Source: an uncultured Caryophanales bacterium (lineage in GTDB: Bacteria > Bacillota_I > Bacilli_A > RF39 > UBA660). From it: 32,138 nucleotides of DNA. The notes under the pieces were generated by a model. It saw only the letters and a list, made by a program, of their open reading frames with translations, made no database searches and had not been told where the DNA came from. The translations under genes were made by a program, and so were the position numbers. The stretch covers positions 1-32,138 of the forward strand of contig CAMYXG010000003.1 of NCBI GenBank assembly GCA_947303225.1. Direction: 5' to 3'. Below are positions 8,070-15,262 of this stretch, piece by piece; the stretch's first letter is position 1, and each line of letters begins with the position of its first letter.

Positions 8070-10946
8070 CTATATTAACCGATATTGTTGCAACCATTGT
8101 ACCAACAAAAGAAAACGATTTGGACATTTTCGTTGAAATTCATTGAAATTATTATACAATGCTGTAAAACTTTCTGCAAAGTCTTCATAATTATCTGTTG
8201 TTCCATAATCGGTAATAGACTCAACACCCGTTTCCAACCGATCCAGTCTCATAGCTTCTTCCCACTCACTTGAATACGACAAATCTCCCAGATTAGATGT
8301 AAGTATTTTATCTATATTATGACCAAGTTCATGTCTAAGAGTATCATCACTTGCATATCCTTTTGAAAAAATAGAAATACTATTATCATTAATAACATTA
8401 TATCCAAGAATGTATTCATCTACATAATCCTTTAAAAAATCATCAGAACAAAAGCCATCATAAAGCGTCAATTCAGTGAATAAATCTTTTTGACCTTGAG
8501 GATAATTTTGAATATCTTCAAGAATAAAATCTACATCACTAGAGGAAGCTCTCATGCCTTTTTGAATAGAAACAGGAATAGTATGTCCTCCACCAAGATC
8601 TATTACAATTTCATCAAAACCACGTAATCGATTAGCATTATCATAAGCGTTCTTTATAATGTTTTTTGCATCATCTAAACTATTGCCAGATTGTTGCAAC
8701 TGATGTTTTAAATAAAAACCAAGTTTTTTTGTGCTATATGCATCAAAGTAAGTATCATTAGAACGAAAAATCTCAGAAATAATTGGAGTGATATTATCTG
8801 AATGAGGGCTAAAAACTCTTTTCGTTAAAGAGAATGCATCTGCAACTCTATTGCTTTGAATAAGATTAATAGATTTCAATTTAGCCATATTTTCATGATA
8901 AAAAATATCATTTGCTAAAGCATCTACTAAAGTATCAACTTGACTAGAAGATAGATTAGTACTTTCTAACACAGAACGAATATTAGCATTATATCCTTTT
9001 GTATTATACAATTGAATAACAATCTTACCATCAGAAATTCCATAATTACTTAATAATTGTCTAATTTGTGATTTTTCATAATCTCTAATAGCTTGTGTTC
9101 TAGTAGAAAAAATATTCTCATCTAACTGACTAATTAAGTCATAATTACTCAGCCACTCATAGTCTCTTCGTCCCTCATATAACCGATCAATATGAGCATT
9201 GAATAATTTCATACGATTACTATTCTCAAAACTTTGACCATCAATCAAAGCAGAAGAAAGCTGTTCAGCAAGTAAACGATTTTCTTCAGCAGTTACAAAC
9301 TGATACTTTGCTAATAAATCAGTAATACGGCCAATATTGCCATTAGAATGAAAAGCAATTAATTTTAATTCGTTTGGACTAACTCTATAACCATTACTAA
9401 CAAATATTTGATTAGCATTTTTTAAAGCCATATAATCTGCTGCAGACATAGTACTTCGATATTGTTCTATCAACCAATCAAGTTCAGCTGCATCAAGCTT
9501 TTCCTCAAATGCATTCATAATAGCTCCAAAACCTTGCTGAGCATATTCTTCAGAAGGTAAATAAGACCCATCTGAAAAAACCTTAAAATTAGCAGGAACA
9601 TGATCACTAGTAGTACTATTAAAAAGATTAGGAGAATCCACAATTTCTTCACCATCAATGGTCCTATTGCGAGAATACATTCCCATAGATATACTAGATT
9701 CTGCATATTCATCTGCTAACTCTTTTGCTTGTTGCTCTGATTTGAGAATCTTTCTTGCATCAGTTAGTTCTCCTATAGCAGACATAACTCCTGCCATGGC
9801 TGCTTGACTTCCAACATTTCCCCAGCCACCTGCTTCTTCAAATGCTGCTTTATAGTTTCCAACAAGAGTACCTTCTCCGTAATCTTTATAAATCATCTTT
9901 AAGGCCGGTTGAACAAATCCTTCACTAGCTCCGTCAAGCATATCCAAACCAATTCGTACTCCTACTCCACTTCGGCCACCTTTAAAGATTCCACTAGCAA
10001 TCTGATCTCCTAGTCCGCCCATTTGATTGATTTTAGCTCCAGCAAACCATTGTGCTGCATCCCATGCTCCAGTAGCAACTCCATAAGCAAGACCTTTTCC
10101 TGTCGTTGCTCCATCAGCCCATGCTTCTTCTACACCTCTTCCTACTCCCAAAAGTCCAGCACTTGCTGCTAACGAATTGGCTCCTACGCTTCCAGCTAAT
10201 CCAGCACTTGCTGCTCCTCCAGTTAATGCCGTCAATCCTATCATTCCTGCAGTATAGCCTAATCCTTTTGTAAGTCCTCGAACTCCTTCATATTGATAAG
10301 CATTGTTTTTCATATATCGTCCAATTTCTGTATTGGTATAGATTGAATCAAATAAATTTTCAGCTTTTTTATCAGACACAAAAGCTTTTGTTTGATTCCA
10401 CATTTTTGTAGTCAAATCCGTTCCATTTACTTTATCATAAATAGAAGTAAAAATTGAAGCAATAGAGGTTCCACCTGTTACTAGAAAATCAGCTCCCGTT
10501 TCAGCAAGATCAGTTAATCCTTCTCCAATTCCTAAGACTCCTACACCCAAATCACTCAATAAACTTTTGAAAAACATACCCGCTTTCCTTCCAGCAGAAA
10601 TGTGATTCTCTATTCCACTTAAATCCAAACTCTTATAATCTAACCGATTTAAAGTATCCAAAAAAGCTTGAATATCTCCATTATCTTGACTATAAGACAA
10701 AATCTGTGCTTGCATTTGTTGAACATTTAAAATAAAAGCTTTTACAGCTTCCTGACATTCTTCTACTACACTACTAAAGGAAGATACTTCTATTCCACCA
10801 ATATATTCTTGAAATCCTCTAGCAGAAATAATTTGACTCGTTGCATGTTCTAAAGAAGAAATAATAGGACTGAATTGTCCCACCAGTTCACCCATACTAG
10901 AAGTAGCTTGATTGACAATATCTCCATTATAATTCAACTCAGCCAT
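8070..10946 (-). CDS. LXG-like type VII polymorphic toxin with lethal-factor-like zinc peptidase domain
   Basis: A 958-residue protein in three parts. Residues 1-125 are helical and resemble the N-terminal targeting region of LXG/WXG-type type VII substrates. Residues 215-345 are rich in Gly, Ala and Ser with hydrophobic stretches, as in the middle of many Bacillota polymorphic toxins. The C-terminus is a zincin: HELGH at 872-876 gives two zinc-binding histidines and the general base Glu873. Then Tyr914 (in TDYGTTD) and Glu921 (in YEDFAESF) follow. Compared from memory with anthrax lethal factor (HEFGH at 686-690, Tyr728, Glu735 before FFAEAF), spacings are identical: 48 residues between glutamates and 7 between Tyr and Glu. 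All catalytic positions are present, so the enzyme should be active. The start overlaps the DUF4176 gene by 8 bases and has GGAGAAGG upstream. Targets may be rival bacteria or host proteins; neither is shown here. Confidence 0.82.
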   Translation of the reverse strand: MAELNYNGDIVNQATSSMGELVGQFSPIISSLEHATSQIISARGFQEYIGGIEVSSFSSVVEECQEAVKAFILNVQQMQAQILSYSQDNGDIQAFLDTLNRLDYKSLDLSGIENHISAGRKAGMFFKSLLSDLGVGVLGIGEGLTDLAETGADFLVTGGTSIASIFTSIYDKVNGTDLTTKMWNQTKAFVSDKKAENLFDSIYTNTEIGRYMKNNAYQYEGVRGLTKGLGYTAGMIGLTALTGGAASAGLAGSVGANSLAASAGLLGVGRGVEEAWADGATTGKGLAYGVATGAWDAAQWFAGAKINQMGGLGDQIASGIFKGGRSGVGVRIGLDMLDGASEGFVQPALKMIYKDYGEGTLVGNYKAAFEEAGGWGNVGSQAAMAGVMSAIGELTDARKILKSEQQAKELADEYAESSISMGMYSRNRTIDGEEIVDSPNLFNSTTSDHVPANFKVFSDGSYLPSEEYAQQGFGAIMNAFEEKLDAAELDWLIEQYRSTMSAADYMALKNANQIFVSNGYRVSPNELKLIAFHSNGNIGRITDLLAKYQFVTAEENRLLAEQLSSALIDGQSFENSNRMKLFNAHIDRLYEGRRDYEWLSNYDLISQLDENIFSTRTQAIRDYEKSQIRQLLSNYGISDGKIVIQLYNTKGYNANIRSVLESTNLSSSQVDTLVDALANDIFYHENMAKLKSINLIQSNRVADAFSLTKRVFSPHSDNITPIISEIFRSNDTYFDAYSTKKLGFYLKHQLQQSGNSLDDAKNIIKNAYDNANRLRGFDEIVIDLGGGHTIPVSIQKGMRASSSDVDFILEDIQNYPQGQKDLFTELTLYDGFCSDDFLKDYVDEYILGYNVINDNSISIFSKGYASDDTLRHELGHNIDKILTSNLGDLSYSSEWEEAMRLDRLETGVESITDYGTTDNYEDFAESFTALYNNFNEFQRKCPNRFLLLVQWLQQYRLI

Positions 10947-11220
10947 GATGAACCTTCTCCATATCTTGCTTTAACAAATTCAAAAACTTTTTACCTTCTT
11001 GATTACAATATCCAATAAATAAAACCTTTTCAATTTGATGAGATTGAAATAATAAATTTTTATCACTACCCAATACTCCAACTGGATAAGCACAGCCTAA
11101 ATAATCCCAAACTTCTTCACTACCATCTTCAACAACACTATATCCAATAATCACAACAGGTCTACTGGCTTCTTTTAATAAAACAACAGATCCTACTGGT
11201 AAATAGTCTTCCTGATTCAT
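10939..11220 (-). CDS. DUF4176 protein, LXG toxin partner
   Basis: A 93-residue soluble protein with the DUF4176 pattern: LPVGSVVLLKEA, then VVIIGYSV, DYLGCAYPVGVLG and a C-terminal IEKVLFIGY with helix. DUF4176 genes commonly lie next to LXG toxin genes of type VII secretion clusters and are thought to help the toxin reach the secretion machine. The start is ATG 11220, eight bases after AGGAG; GTG 11229 is in frame but overlaps that site. It lies 14 bases after the helical partner gene and overlaps the toxin start by eight bases, which suggests coupled translation. Confidence 0.78.
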   Translation of the reverse strand: MNQEDYLPVGSVVLLKEASRPVVIIGYSVVEDGSEEVWDYLGCAYPVGVLGSDKNLLFQSHQIEKVLFIGYCNQEGKKFLNLLKQDMEKVHHG

Positions 11221-11234
11221 TTGCATCACTCCTA

Positions 11235-11603
11235 TTATTGATTTCTTTCACTTGCTTCTTGATCACGAATTCTAGCCTCTTCATTTAACTGCTCTTGAAT
11301 CTGATTATAAGCACTAGTAGCAGCTTCTCTAATAGCAGAAGTAGTATTAAATATCATAGTTTGAACATCATTAATACCGGTACAACATTCTTCCAATAAA
11401 TTCATAGTAGTCTTTCCATCTACAGATAAAGCAGTACTATCTATCCTAGAACCAATACTATTGACATTAGAATTTACATCACTAATCTTACTAGCTTCAC
11501 TATCTACTGCATCACATCCAGCAATAATAGATGCGGCATCTATCTTACTAGAAGCAGAGGAGGCTGTAACAAATTTTCCCACATATGGCTGCAATAAAGA
11601 CAT
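11235..11603 (-). CDS. Small helical LXG-associated (WXG100-like) protein
   Basis: A 122-residue protein rich in Ser, Ala, Asn and Glu and predicted helical over most of its length, with no signal peptide. Size, composition and place as first gene before DUF4176 and an LXG-like toxin fit the helical partner proteins (Lap/WXG100-like, DUF5082/DUF5344-type) that pair with the toxin N-terminus for type VII export. No WXG motif is visible; the central turn is near SVDGKTTMNLLEECC. Ribosome site AAGGAG precedes the ATG. The exact family is uncertain. Confidence 0.65.
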   Translation of the reverse strand: MSLLQPYVGKFVTASSASSKIDAASIIAGCDAVDSEASKISDVNSNVNSIGSRIDSTALSVDGKTTMNLLEECCTGINDVQTMIFNTTSAIREAATSAYNQIQEQLNEEARIRDQEASERNQ

Positions 11604-11637
11604 ATCCTACACTCCTTATCTATATCTTAATAATAAA

Positions 11638-11643
11638 AGTATA
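11638..11643 (-). promoter_or_regulatory. Possible -10 of the toxin cassette
   Basis: TATACT on the minus strand lies 34 bases before the first gene of the cassette. The -35 region (TTTCTT at 17 bases) is poor and falls in the tRNA terminator, so the cassette might also be fed by read-through from tRNA-Leu. Confidence 0.35.
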
Positions 11644-11654
11644 TCATAATAAAC

Positions 11655-11684
11655 AAAAAAAAAGAAACAAAATAGTTTCTTTTT
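11655..11684 (-). terminator. Terminator of tRNA-Leu
   Basis: A perfect 10-base stem (11659-11668 with 11675-11684) and 6-base loop, followed on the minus strand by a run of T, lies 10 bases beyond the tRNA 3' end. Confidence 0.75.
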
Positions 11685-11694
11685 CAACAACATA

Positions 11695-11781
11695 TGGTGC
11701 TTCCATCCGGACTTGAACCGGAACTCTATCGCTAGAAGTAGATTTTGAGTCTACCGCGTCTACCAATTCCGCCATGGAAGC
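11695..11781 (-). tRNA. tRNA-Leu (anticodon CAA)
   Basis: The 87-base gene folds into a class II tRNA. The acceptor stem is GCTTCCA/TGGAAGC. The anticodon arm GTAGA-CTCAAAA-TCTAC gives anticodon CAA, reading UUG. A long variable arm (CTA-GCGA-TAG) and a T arm with the TTCAAGT loop are present, and the CCA end is encoded. It lies between scpB and the type VII toxin cassette. Confidence 0.95.
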
Positions 11782-11787
11782 AAATAC

Positions 11788-11842
11788 AAAAAGAGTATAA
11801 CACATTTCTCTATAATCTTTCAACTTTTTTAATACTCTTTTT
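11788..11842 (-). repeat. Spaced inverted repeat between scpB and tRNA-Leu
   Basis: AAAAAGAGTAT (11788-11798) and ATACTCTTTTT (11832-11842) are perfect complements separated by 33 bases. It could act as an AT-rich terminator after scpB (stop at 11854). The left arm also contains the likely tRNA -10. Confidence 0.4.
11793..11823 (-). promoter_or_regulatory. Promoter of tRNA-Leu
   Basis: TTGAAA (11818-11823) and TATACT (11793-11798) on the minus strand, 19 bases apart, end 11 bases before the tRNA 5' end. The spacing is long, so this is moderate support. Confidence 0.45.
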
Positions 11843-11853
11843 AGAAAAAATGT

Positions 11854-12447
11854 TTATGAATGAATACTCTCCTCCACTTCTTCCGGTTCAATATACTTTG
11901 AAGTATATAAATCAGAATTCTCATCATTATCATCTTCTTCAGTAATAATATCTTCAATATTAGGTAAATCATCAACAGAAGACAATCCAAAATAATCTAA
12001 AAACTCATTAGTAGTTTCATAAAGAATAGGACGTCCTGCTATATCACTTCGACCACTTTCTTTAATAAAACCCTTCGCAACTAATTTACGAATAATAGAA
12101 GTACTCCCTACTCCCCTTATTGCATCTACTTGAATTCTTGTAATTGGTTCATTATAAGCAATAATTGCTAATGTCTCCAATGCAGCTTGTGATAAATGAT
12201 TTGTCTCAGGATTCTCAATCAATTTTTGATAATACTCTTTATGTTCAAATTTTGTTGTTAATTTAAAACGATTCCCTAAAAAATCAATTCTAAGTCCTCT
12301 ACTCTCATCTTCATAATCTTTCTTTAATTCTCGTATTAATTCTTTTGCTACATCTTCTTCTATTTTTAAAACTTCTTCTATTTGTTCTAACGTTAATCCA
12401 TCTTCCCCTACAACAAATAATAATCCTTCTAAAACTGCTTTATTCAC
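11854..12447 (-). CDS. scpB: Segregation and condensation protein B
   Basis: ScpB is the winged-helix dimer subunit of the SMC-ScpA-ScpB condensin that compacts and separates chromosomes. About 197 residues, as usual, with two winged-helix domains. The family signature is clear: AVLEGLLFVVGEDGLT near the start, LSQAALETLAIIAYNEPITR and VDAIRGVGS in the middle, and GRPILYETTNEFLDYFGL. The most likely start is GTG 12447, which overlaps the scpA stop (GTGAATAA) and has GAGGTG seven bases upstream; starts further upstream would add a non-homologous leader. The C-terminal tail is acidic and variable. Confidence 0.93.
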   Translation of the reverse strand: MNKAVLEGLLFVVGEDGLTLEQIEEVLKIEEDVAKELIRELKKDYEDESRGLRIDFLGNRFKLTTKFEHKEYYQKLIENPETNHLSQAALETLAIIAYNEPITRIQVDAIRGVGSTSIIRKLVAKGFIKESGRSDIAGRPILYETTNEFLDYFGLSSVDDLPNIEDIITEEDDNDENSDLYTSKYIEPEEVEESIHS

Positions 12448-13162
12448 CTTCACACACCTCACAAATAATATCATCAAAAGTATCATTTTGTATAATCTGT
12501 AATTCATGATTACGAGCCATTTCCAAAATAGCTAAAAAAGTCGCAACAATATACTCTTTAGATGCTACTGGAAACAATTCAAAAAAAGATACTTTTTTCT
12601 TACTATTTAAAACTCTCTTAATATCATGCTTTCTAGAAGAAACACTTATTTCATTCACAGTAACTTTCGTATGTAAAGGCCTTTGCTGTATTTTTCTCTG
12701 ATAATATTTTTGAAAAGCTTCAATTAAATCATCTAAAGAAACATCACTTGAAAGAGGCATCTCTGAATCCACATAATTCTTAATATTCTCAGGAGACTTT
12801 GTATAAATATCTTTTCTTAAAAATTCCTTTTCCTGTAATACTTTTGTAATATCTTTATATGCTTGATATTCTAATAATCGACTAACCAATTCTTCTCTAG
12901 GATCTTCTGTTTCTTCATCATTTTCTACTTGATTATTAGGTATTAACATTTTAGATTTTATTTCTAATAATTCAGCTGCTAATACTAAATACTCTGAAGA
13001 AACTTCTAAATTCATTTTCTCTTGATTCTGAATAAAATCTACATATTGTTTCGTAATAGATTCTATTTCTATATTCATAATATCCATTTTAGATTCTTTT
13101 ATAAGATGTAATAATAAATCCAATGGACCTTCAAAATCATGAATAATAAACTGCATATCCAT
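12440..13162 (-). CDS. scpA: Segregation and condensation protein A
   Basis: ScpA is the kleisin that bridges the SMC heads in bacterial condensin. It has the typical N-terminus (FEGPLDLLLHLIKESKMDI), the YLVLAAELLEIKSKMLIP segment, an acidic linker (about 95-105) and the C-terminal winged helix ending in VATFLAILEMAR. About 240 residues, normal for the family. The ATG at 13162 is preferred: GGAG lies eight bases upstream, while the in-frame GTG at 13171 overlaps it. scpB overlaps its stop codon by eight bases, so the two are translationally coupled. Confidence 0.94.
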   Translation of the reverse strand: MDMQFIIHDFEGPLDLLLHLIKESKMDIMNIEIESITKQYVDFIQNQEKMNLEVSSEYLVLAAELLEIKSKMLIPNNQVENDEETEDPREELVSRLLEYQAYKDITKVLQEKEFLRKDIYTKSPENIKNYVDSEMPLSSDVSLDDLIEAFQKYYQRKIQQRPLHTKVTVNEISVSSRKHDIKRVLNSKKKVSFFELFPVASKEYIVATFLAILEMARNHELQIIQNDTFDDIICEVCEGE

Positions 13163-13186
13163 AATCATCACTCCGAACTATAAATC

Positions 13187-13215
13187 ATTATATCAAAAAA
13201 AAAGAATAGTTCCAA
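13187..13215 (-). promoter_or_regulatory. Promoter of scpA-scpB
   Basis: TTGGAA (13210-13215), 17 bases, then TATAAT (13187-13192) with an upstream TG giving an extended -10 (TGATATAAT). The -35 lies inside the loop region of the preceding terminator. Confidence 0.65.
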
Positions 13216-13226
13216 GAAAACTACCC
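13195..13226 (-). terminator. Terminator after the 61-residue protein gene
   Basis: An 8-base stem with two G-U pairs (13204-13211 with 13219-13226), then nine T on the minus strand, starts directly after the stop codon at 13227. Confidence 0.65.
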
Positions 13227-13412
13227 TTATTTACCAAAATGATAAGTATGAATCTCTTCTTCCATATCATCAACCTGATTTAATTGATCAGTATTTATTT
13301 CAACATCACAATCAATCATTTCTCCTGACTTTGTACAAGTAGTCAAACTAAGTTGAATACCACTTGCCAACAAAAACGCTAAAAACATTCTTGAAATACG
13401 ATGAAATTTCAT
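13227..13412 (-). CDS. Small exported protein, possible lipoprotein
   Basis: A 61-residue protein with a basic start, a hydrophobic segment (MFLAFLLASGIQLSLTTC) and an acidic soluble tail. The cysteine at about residue 26 after LTT resembles a lipobox but fits the consensus poorly, so simple secretion or a membrane tether is also possible. It has a consensus promoter and a strong AAGGGGG ribosome site, so it is probably a real, well-expressed gene. It forms its own unit between scpA and the divergent RNHCP gene. Function unknown. Confidence 0.65.
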   Translation of the reverse strand: MKFHRISRMFLAFLLASGIQLSLTTCTKSGEMIDCDVEINTDQLNQVDDMEEEIHTYHFGK

Positions 13413-13439
13413 ATTGATACCCCCTTAATAAACATGCAC

Positions 13440-13468
13440 ATTATACCATAATTAGCTTGTTTTGTCAA
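13440..13468 (-). promoter_or_regulatory. Consensus sigma-A promoter of the 61-residue protein gene
   Basis: TTGACA (13463-13468), a 17-base spacer and TATAAT (13440-13445) on the minus strand match the consensus at all 12 positions. Confidence 0.9.
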
Positions 13469-13485
13469 GAAAATCAAAGTATAAT
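13457..13485 (+). promoter_or_regulatory. Divergent promoter of the RNHCP gene
   Basis: TTGTTT (13457-13462), 17 bases and TATAAT (13480-13485). Its -35 abuts the -35 of the divergent promoter, so two polymerases could not bind both at once. The predicted start of transcription lies only about nine bases before the ATG. Confidence 0.6.
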
Positions 13486-13500
13486 GAGATTGGTGATTCA

Positions 13501-13803
13501 ATGAAAATATTTACTGAAAAAGATGAAAGCTTTACTTGTGAACATTGCAATAAAAAAGTGAACCCTCTAATATATTCTTCACGAGATCATTGCCCATATT
13601 GTCTATATTCAAAACATGTAGATATCAATCCTGGAGATAGAGAAAATACTTGTAAAGGACTACTAAAACCAATTGAAATTGAAAAATATAAAGATACTTA
13701 TAAAATACTTTATCAATGTTAAAAATGTAAAAAATTTCATAAAAACATTATGGCTAAAGATGATGATATGAATAGAATCCTAGAAATATCCAAACAATTA
13801 TAA
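13501..13803 (+). pseudogene. RNHCP-family zinc-knuckle protein with in-frame stop
   Basis: The ATG at 13501 begins a protein with the RNHCP pattern: CEHCNKKV, then DHCPYCLYSKHVDINPGDR and GLLKPI. The frame stops at TAA 13720-13722, immediately after the first cysteine of what should be the last CxxC pair. Translation past that TAA continues KCKKFHKNIMAKDDD... and ends at TAA 13801-13803. The second CxxC and C-terminal helix are therefore preserved in frame, and the full product would be about 100 residues, a normal family length. A single-base change (for example AAA or GAA to TAA) explains this, so it is a recent nonsense mutation, a sequencing error or read-through. The 73-residue product would lack the second half of one zinc site. 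The family role is unknown. Confidence 0.75.
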
Positions 13804-13833
13804 AATAATCCACAAACTCTTGTGGATTATTTT
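13802..13833. terminator. Bidirectional terminator between RNHCP and srtB
   Basis: A perfect 14-base stem (13802-13815 with 13820-13833) and 4-base loop. Its A- and T-ended arms give a T run on both strands. It ends the plus-strand RNHCP gene and the minus-strand spoVA-srtB unit and touches both stop codons. Confidence 0.85.
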
Positions 13834-14774
13834 TATGATAAAAATCTTGCATGAATCACTTTTCTACCTCTGTTATCATCTGTACAGGTAGACAAAGTAA
13901 GAATCTTATCTTGAGAAGATAAAGAAACAGGAAAATCAAAAATACTTCTATTCTTTATCGTATCTAAAAAAGTCATATATTCACTATCCGTATAAAAATT
14001 AGTTTGTAAATAATATAGTTCTGGTTCAATGTAGTAACAAGAAAAAACTTCATAAATATATTTGTGATCTTTCGTATAAAGAACAATATAATGGTTTTCA
14101 TTTTGAAACCACTCTTCCGTAAATAATTTAGACAAACTACCAAAAGCAGTTTGATTTAACAAATTATGTCCATAAAGAATCGTATTAGAATCATTCATAT
14201 GAGAATCATTTCGATAATCCATAAAAATCCAACCACTTCCCTTTAAATTACCAATAATATCATGATTTAAATAATAATCATTATCATCTGTTTGAACAAC
14301 AGGATAATTAACACTTGTTCCATTAACTAAAATCCAAGTAACTATTTCAGGATTAACAGAATATAATTCATCAAAAGAAAGATATTCAGGATTATACTGA
14401 CTATATTTACGATATAAATTATTAGTAACAGAATCAAAAGATGAAATAGTAATTGTTTCGTCTTTCTCAATTTCCATAGTATTATCAGAAGTAATAATAT
14501 TAGAAGAAACATAGTGTTGATCATTTTTATCAACATAAAAAGATACAAAACAAAAAATAAAAATCAGATAATAAAGTAGCAATGATAAAAAAGAAGTAGG
14601 ATCATTCTGCTTATCTTTCATTTTAACTATCATATTTTTTACTATTGGCTTTGGAAAAAGATAAAAGAGAAATTCAAAAAAAGTCACAACATAAAAATAA
14701 AATCCTTTTGATAAAACCATACAAATAGTATAAAAACCAATCCAAGTTGTATGAAGTAAATAATATAAAATCAT
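13833..14774 (-). CDS. srtB: Class B sortase
   Basis: A membrane transpeptidase that cuts a C-terminal sorting motif and links the protein to the cell wall. The 313-residue protein has hydrophobic segments at about 8-40 and 65-80, longer than the usual single anchor. The catalytic domain contains LVNGTSVNYPVVQTDDNDYYL, YGHNLLNQTAFGSL with His203, and TLSTCTDDNRGRKVI with Cys297 and the likely catalytic Arg304. Sortase B commonly recognises NPQTN-like motifs; no substrate is seen in the window because the surface protein C-terminus is cut off. The start overlaps the previous stop (ATGA). It follows spoVAE and the 43-residue gene in one unit, so it may be expressed during sporulation; that is inference. 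Confidence 0.88.
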   Translation of the reverse strand: MILYYLLHTTWIGFYTICMVLSKGFYFYVVTFFEFLFYLFPKPIVKNMIVKMKDKQNDPTSFLSLLLYYLIFIFCFVSFYVDKNDQHYVSSNIITSDNTMEIEKDETITISSFDSVTNNLYRKYSQYNPEYLSFDELYSVNPEIVTWILVNGTSVNYPVVQTDDNDYYLNHDIIGNLKGSGWIFMDYRNDSHMNDSNTILYGHNLLNQTAFGSLSKLFTEEWFQNENHYIVLYTKDHKYIYEVFSCYYIEPELYYLQTNFYTDSEYMTFLDTIKNRSIFDFPVSLSSQDKILTLSTCTDDNRGRKVIHARFLS

Positions 14775-14902
14775 ATGATTTCATCATCCTCTATGACTTT
14801 TTTCTGTTTATGATTTTGAATATGTTCCATGATAAGAACAATATTTCCAGTAATAAAAGATATTACAATAATAAATAAAAGAATCCAATAAATAGTATAC
14901 AT
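14771..14902 (-). CDS. 43-residue single-pass membrane protein
   Basis: A small frame starting MYTIYWILLFIIVISFITG, one transmembrane helix followed by a charged tail (MEHIQNHKQKKVIEDDEII). GAGGTG lies just before the ATG. Its TGA overlaps the srtB ATG by four bases (ATGA), and spoVAE ends nine bases before its start. The coupling on both sides supports a real gene. Function unknown; a sortase or spore-membrane accessory is possible. Confidence 0.65.
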   Translation of the reverse strand: MYTIYWILLFIIVISFITGNIVLIMEHIQNHKQKKVIEDDEII

Positions 14903-14911
14903 AATTCACCT

Positions 14912-15262
14912 CTAATTTTTTGGTTTAAAAATAAGAGTAAATAAAAAAGAAAAAATAATGGCAGCACTAATACCAGTAGCGGTTAAATCAAACATTCCCA
15001 TCAAAATCCCAATCATTCCCATACTTTCTGCCTTTGCAAGTGCTCCATGAATTAAAGAATGTCCAAAACTAGTAATAGGAAGAAGGGCTCCTCCACCAAC
15101 TGTTTTGATAATTTCATCATAAATACTAAAAGAATCTAAAAAAGCCCCAAGAACCACTAAAATAGATGTAATATGTCCAGGAGTTAATTTACTATTATCT
15201 AAAATAATTTGAGATATCATACAAATAAAACCACAAAAAAGAAAAGAATTAAATAGTAACAC
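14912..15262 (-). CDS. spoVAE: Stage V sporulation protein AE
   Basis: An integral membrane protein of the SpoVA channel that moves dipicolinic acid into the forespore and releases it at germination. The 116 residues form about four hydrophobic segments. The family signature is present: LTPGHITSILVVLGAFLD, GGGALLPITSFGHSLIHGAL and FDLTATGISAAI. Length matches SpoVAE/SpoVAEb. The start is GTG 15262, overlapping the spoVAD stop by one base (TAGTG), with GGAGGTG upstream. Confidence 0.93.
   Translation of the reverse strand: MLLFNSFLFCGFICMISQIILDNSKLTPGHITSILVVLGAFLDSFSIYDEIIKTVGGGALLPITSFGHSLIHGALAKAESMGMIGILMGMFDLTATGISAAIIFSFLFTLIFKPKN

Noticed and set aside
11604..11781. tRNA-Leu as integration site for a mobile toxin island
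   Set aside because: The toxin cassette lies just downstream of the tRNA 3' end, but I see no integrase, no repeated tRNA end at the far side and no transposase.
12448..12507. Upstream extension of scpB
   Set aside because: The extra residues lie inside scpA, have no family match and bypass the ribosome site before GTG 12447.
13720..13722. Alternative genetic code with TAA as a sense codon
   Set aside because: TAA ends many other genes here at the expected length and TGA is also used as a stop, so code 11 holds.
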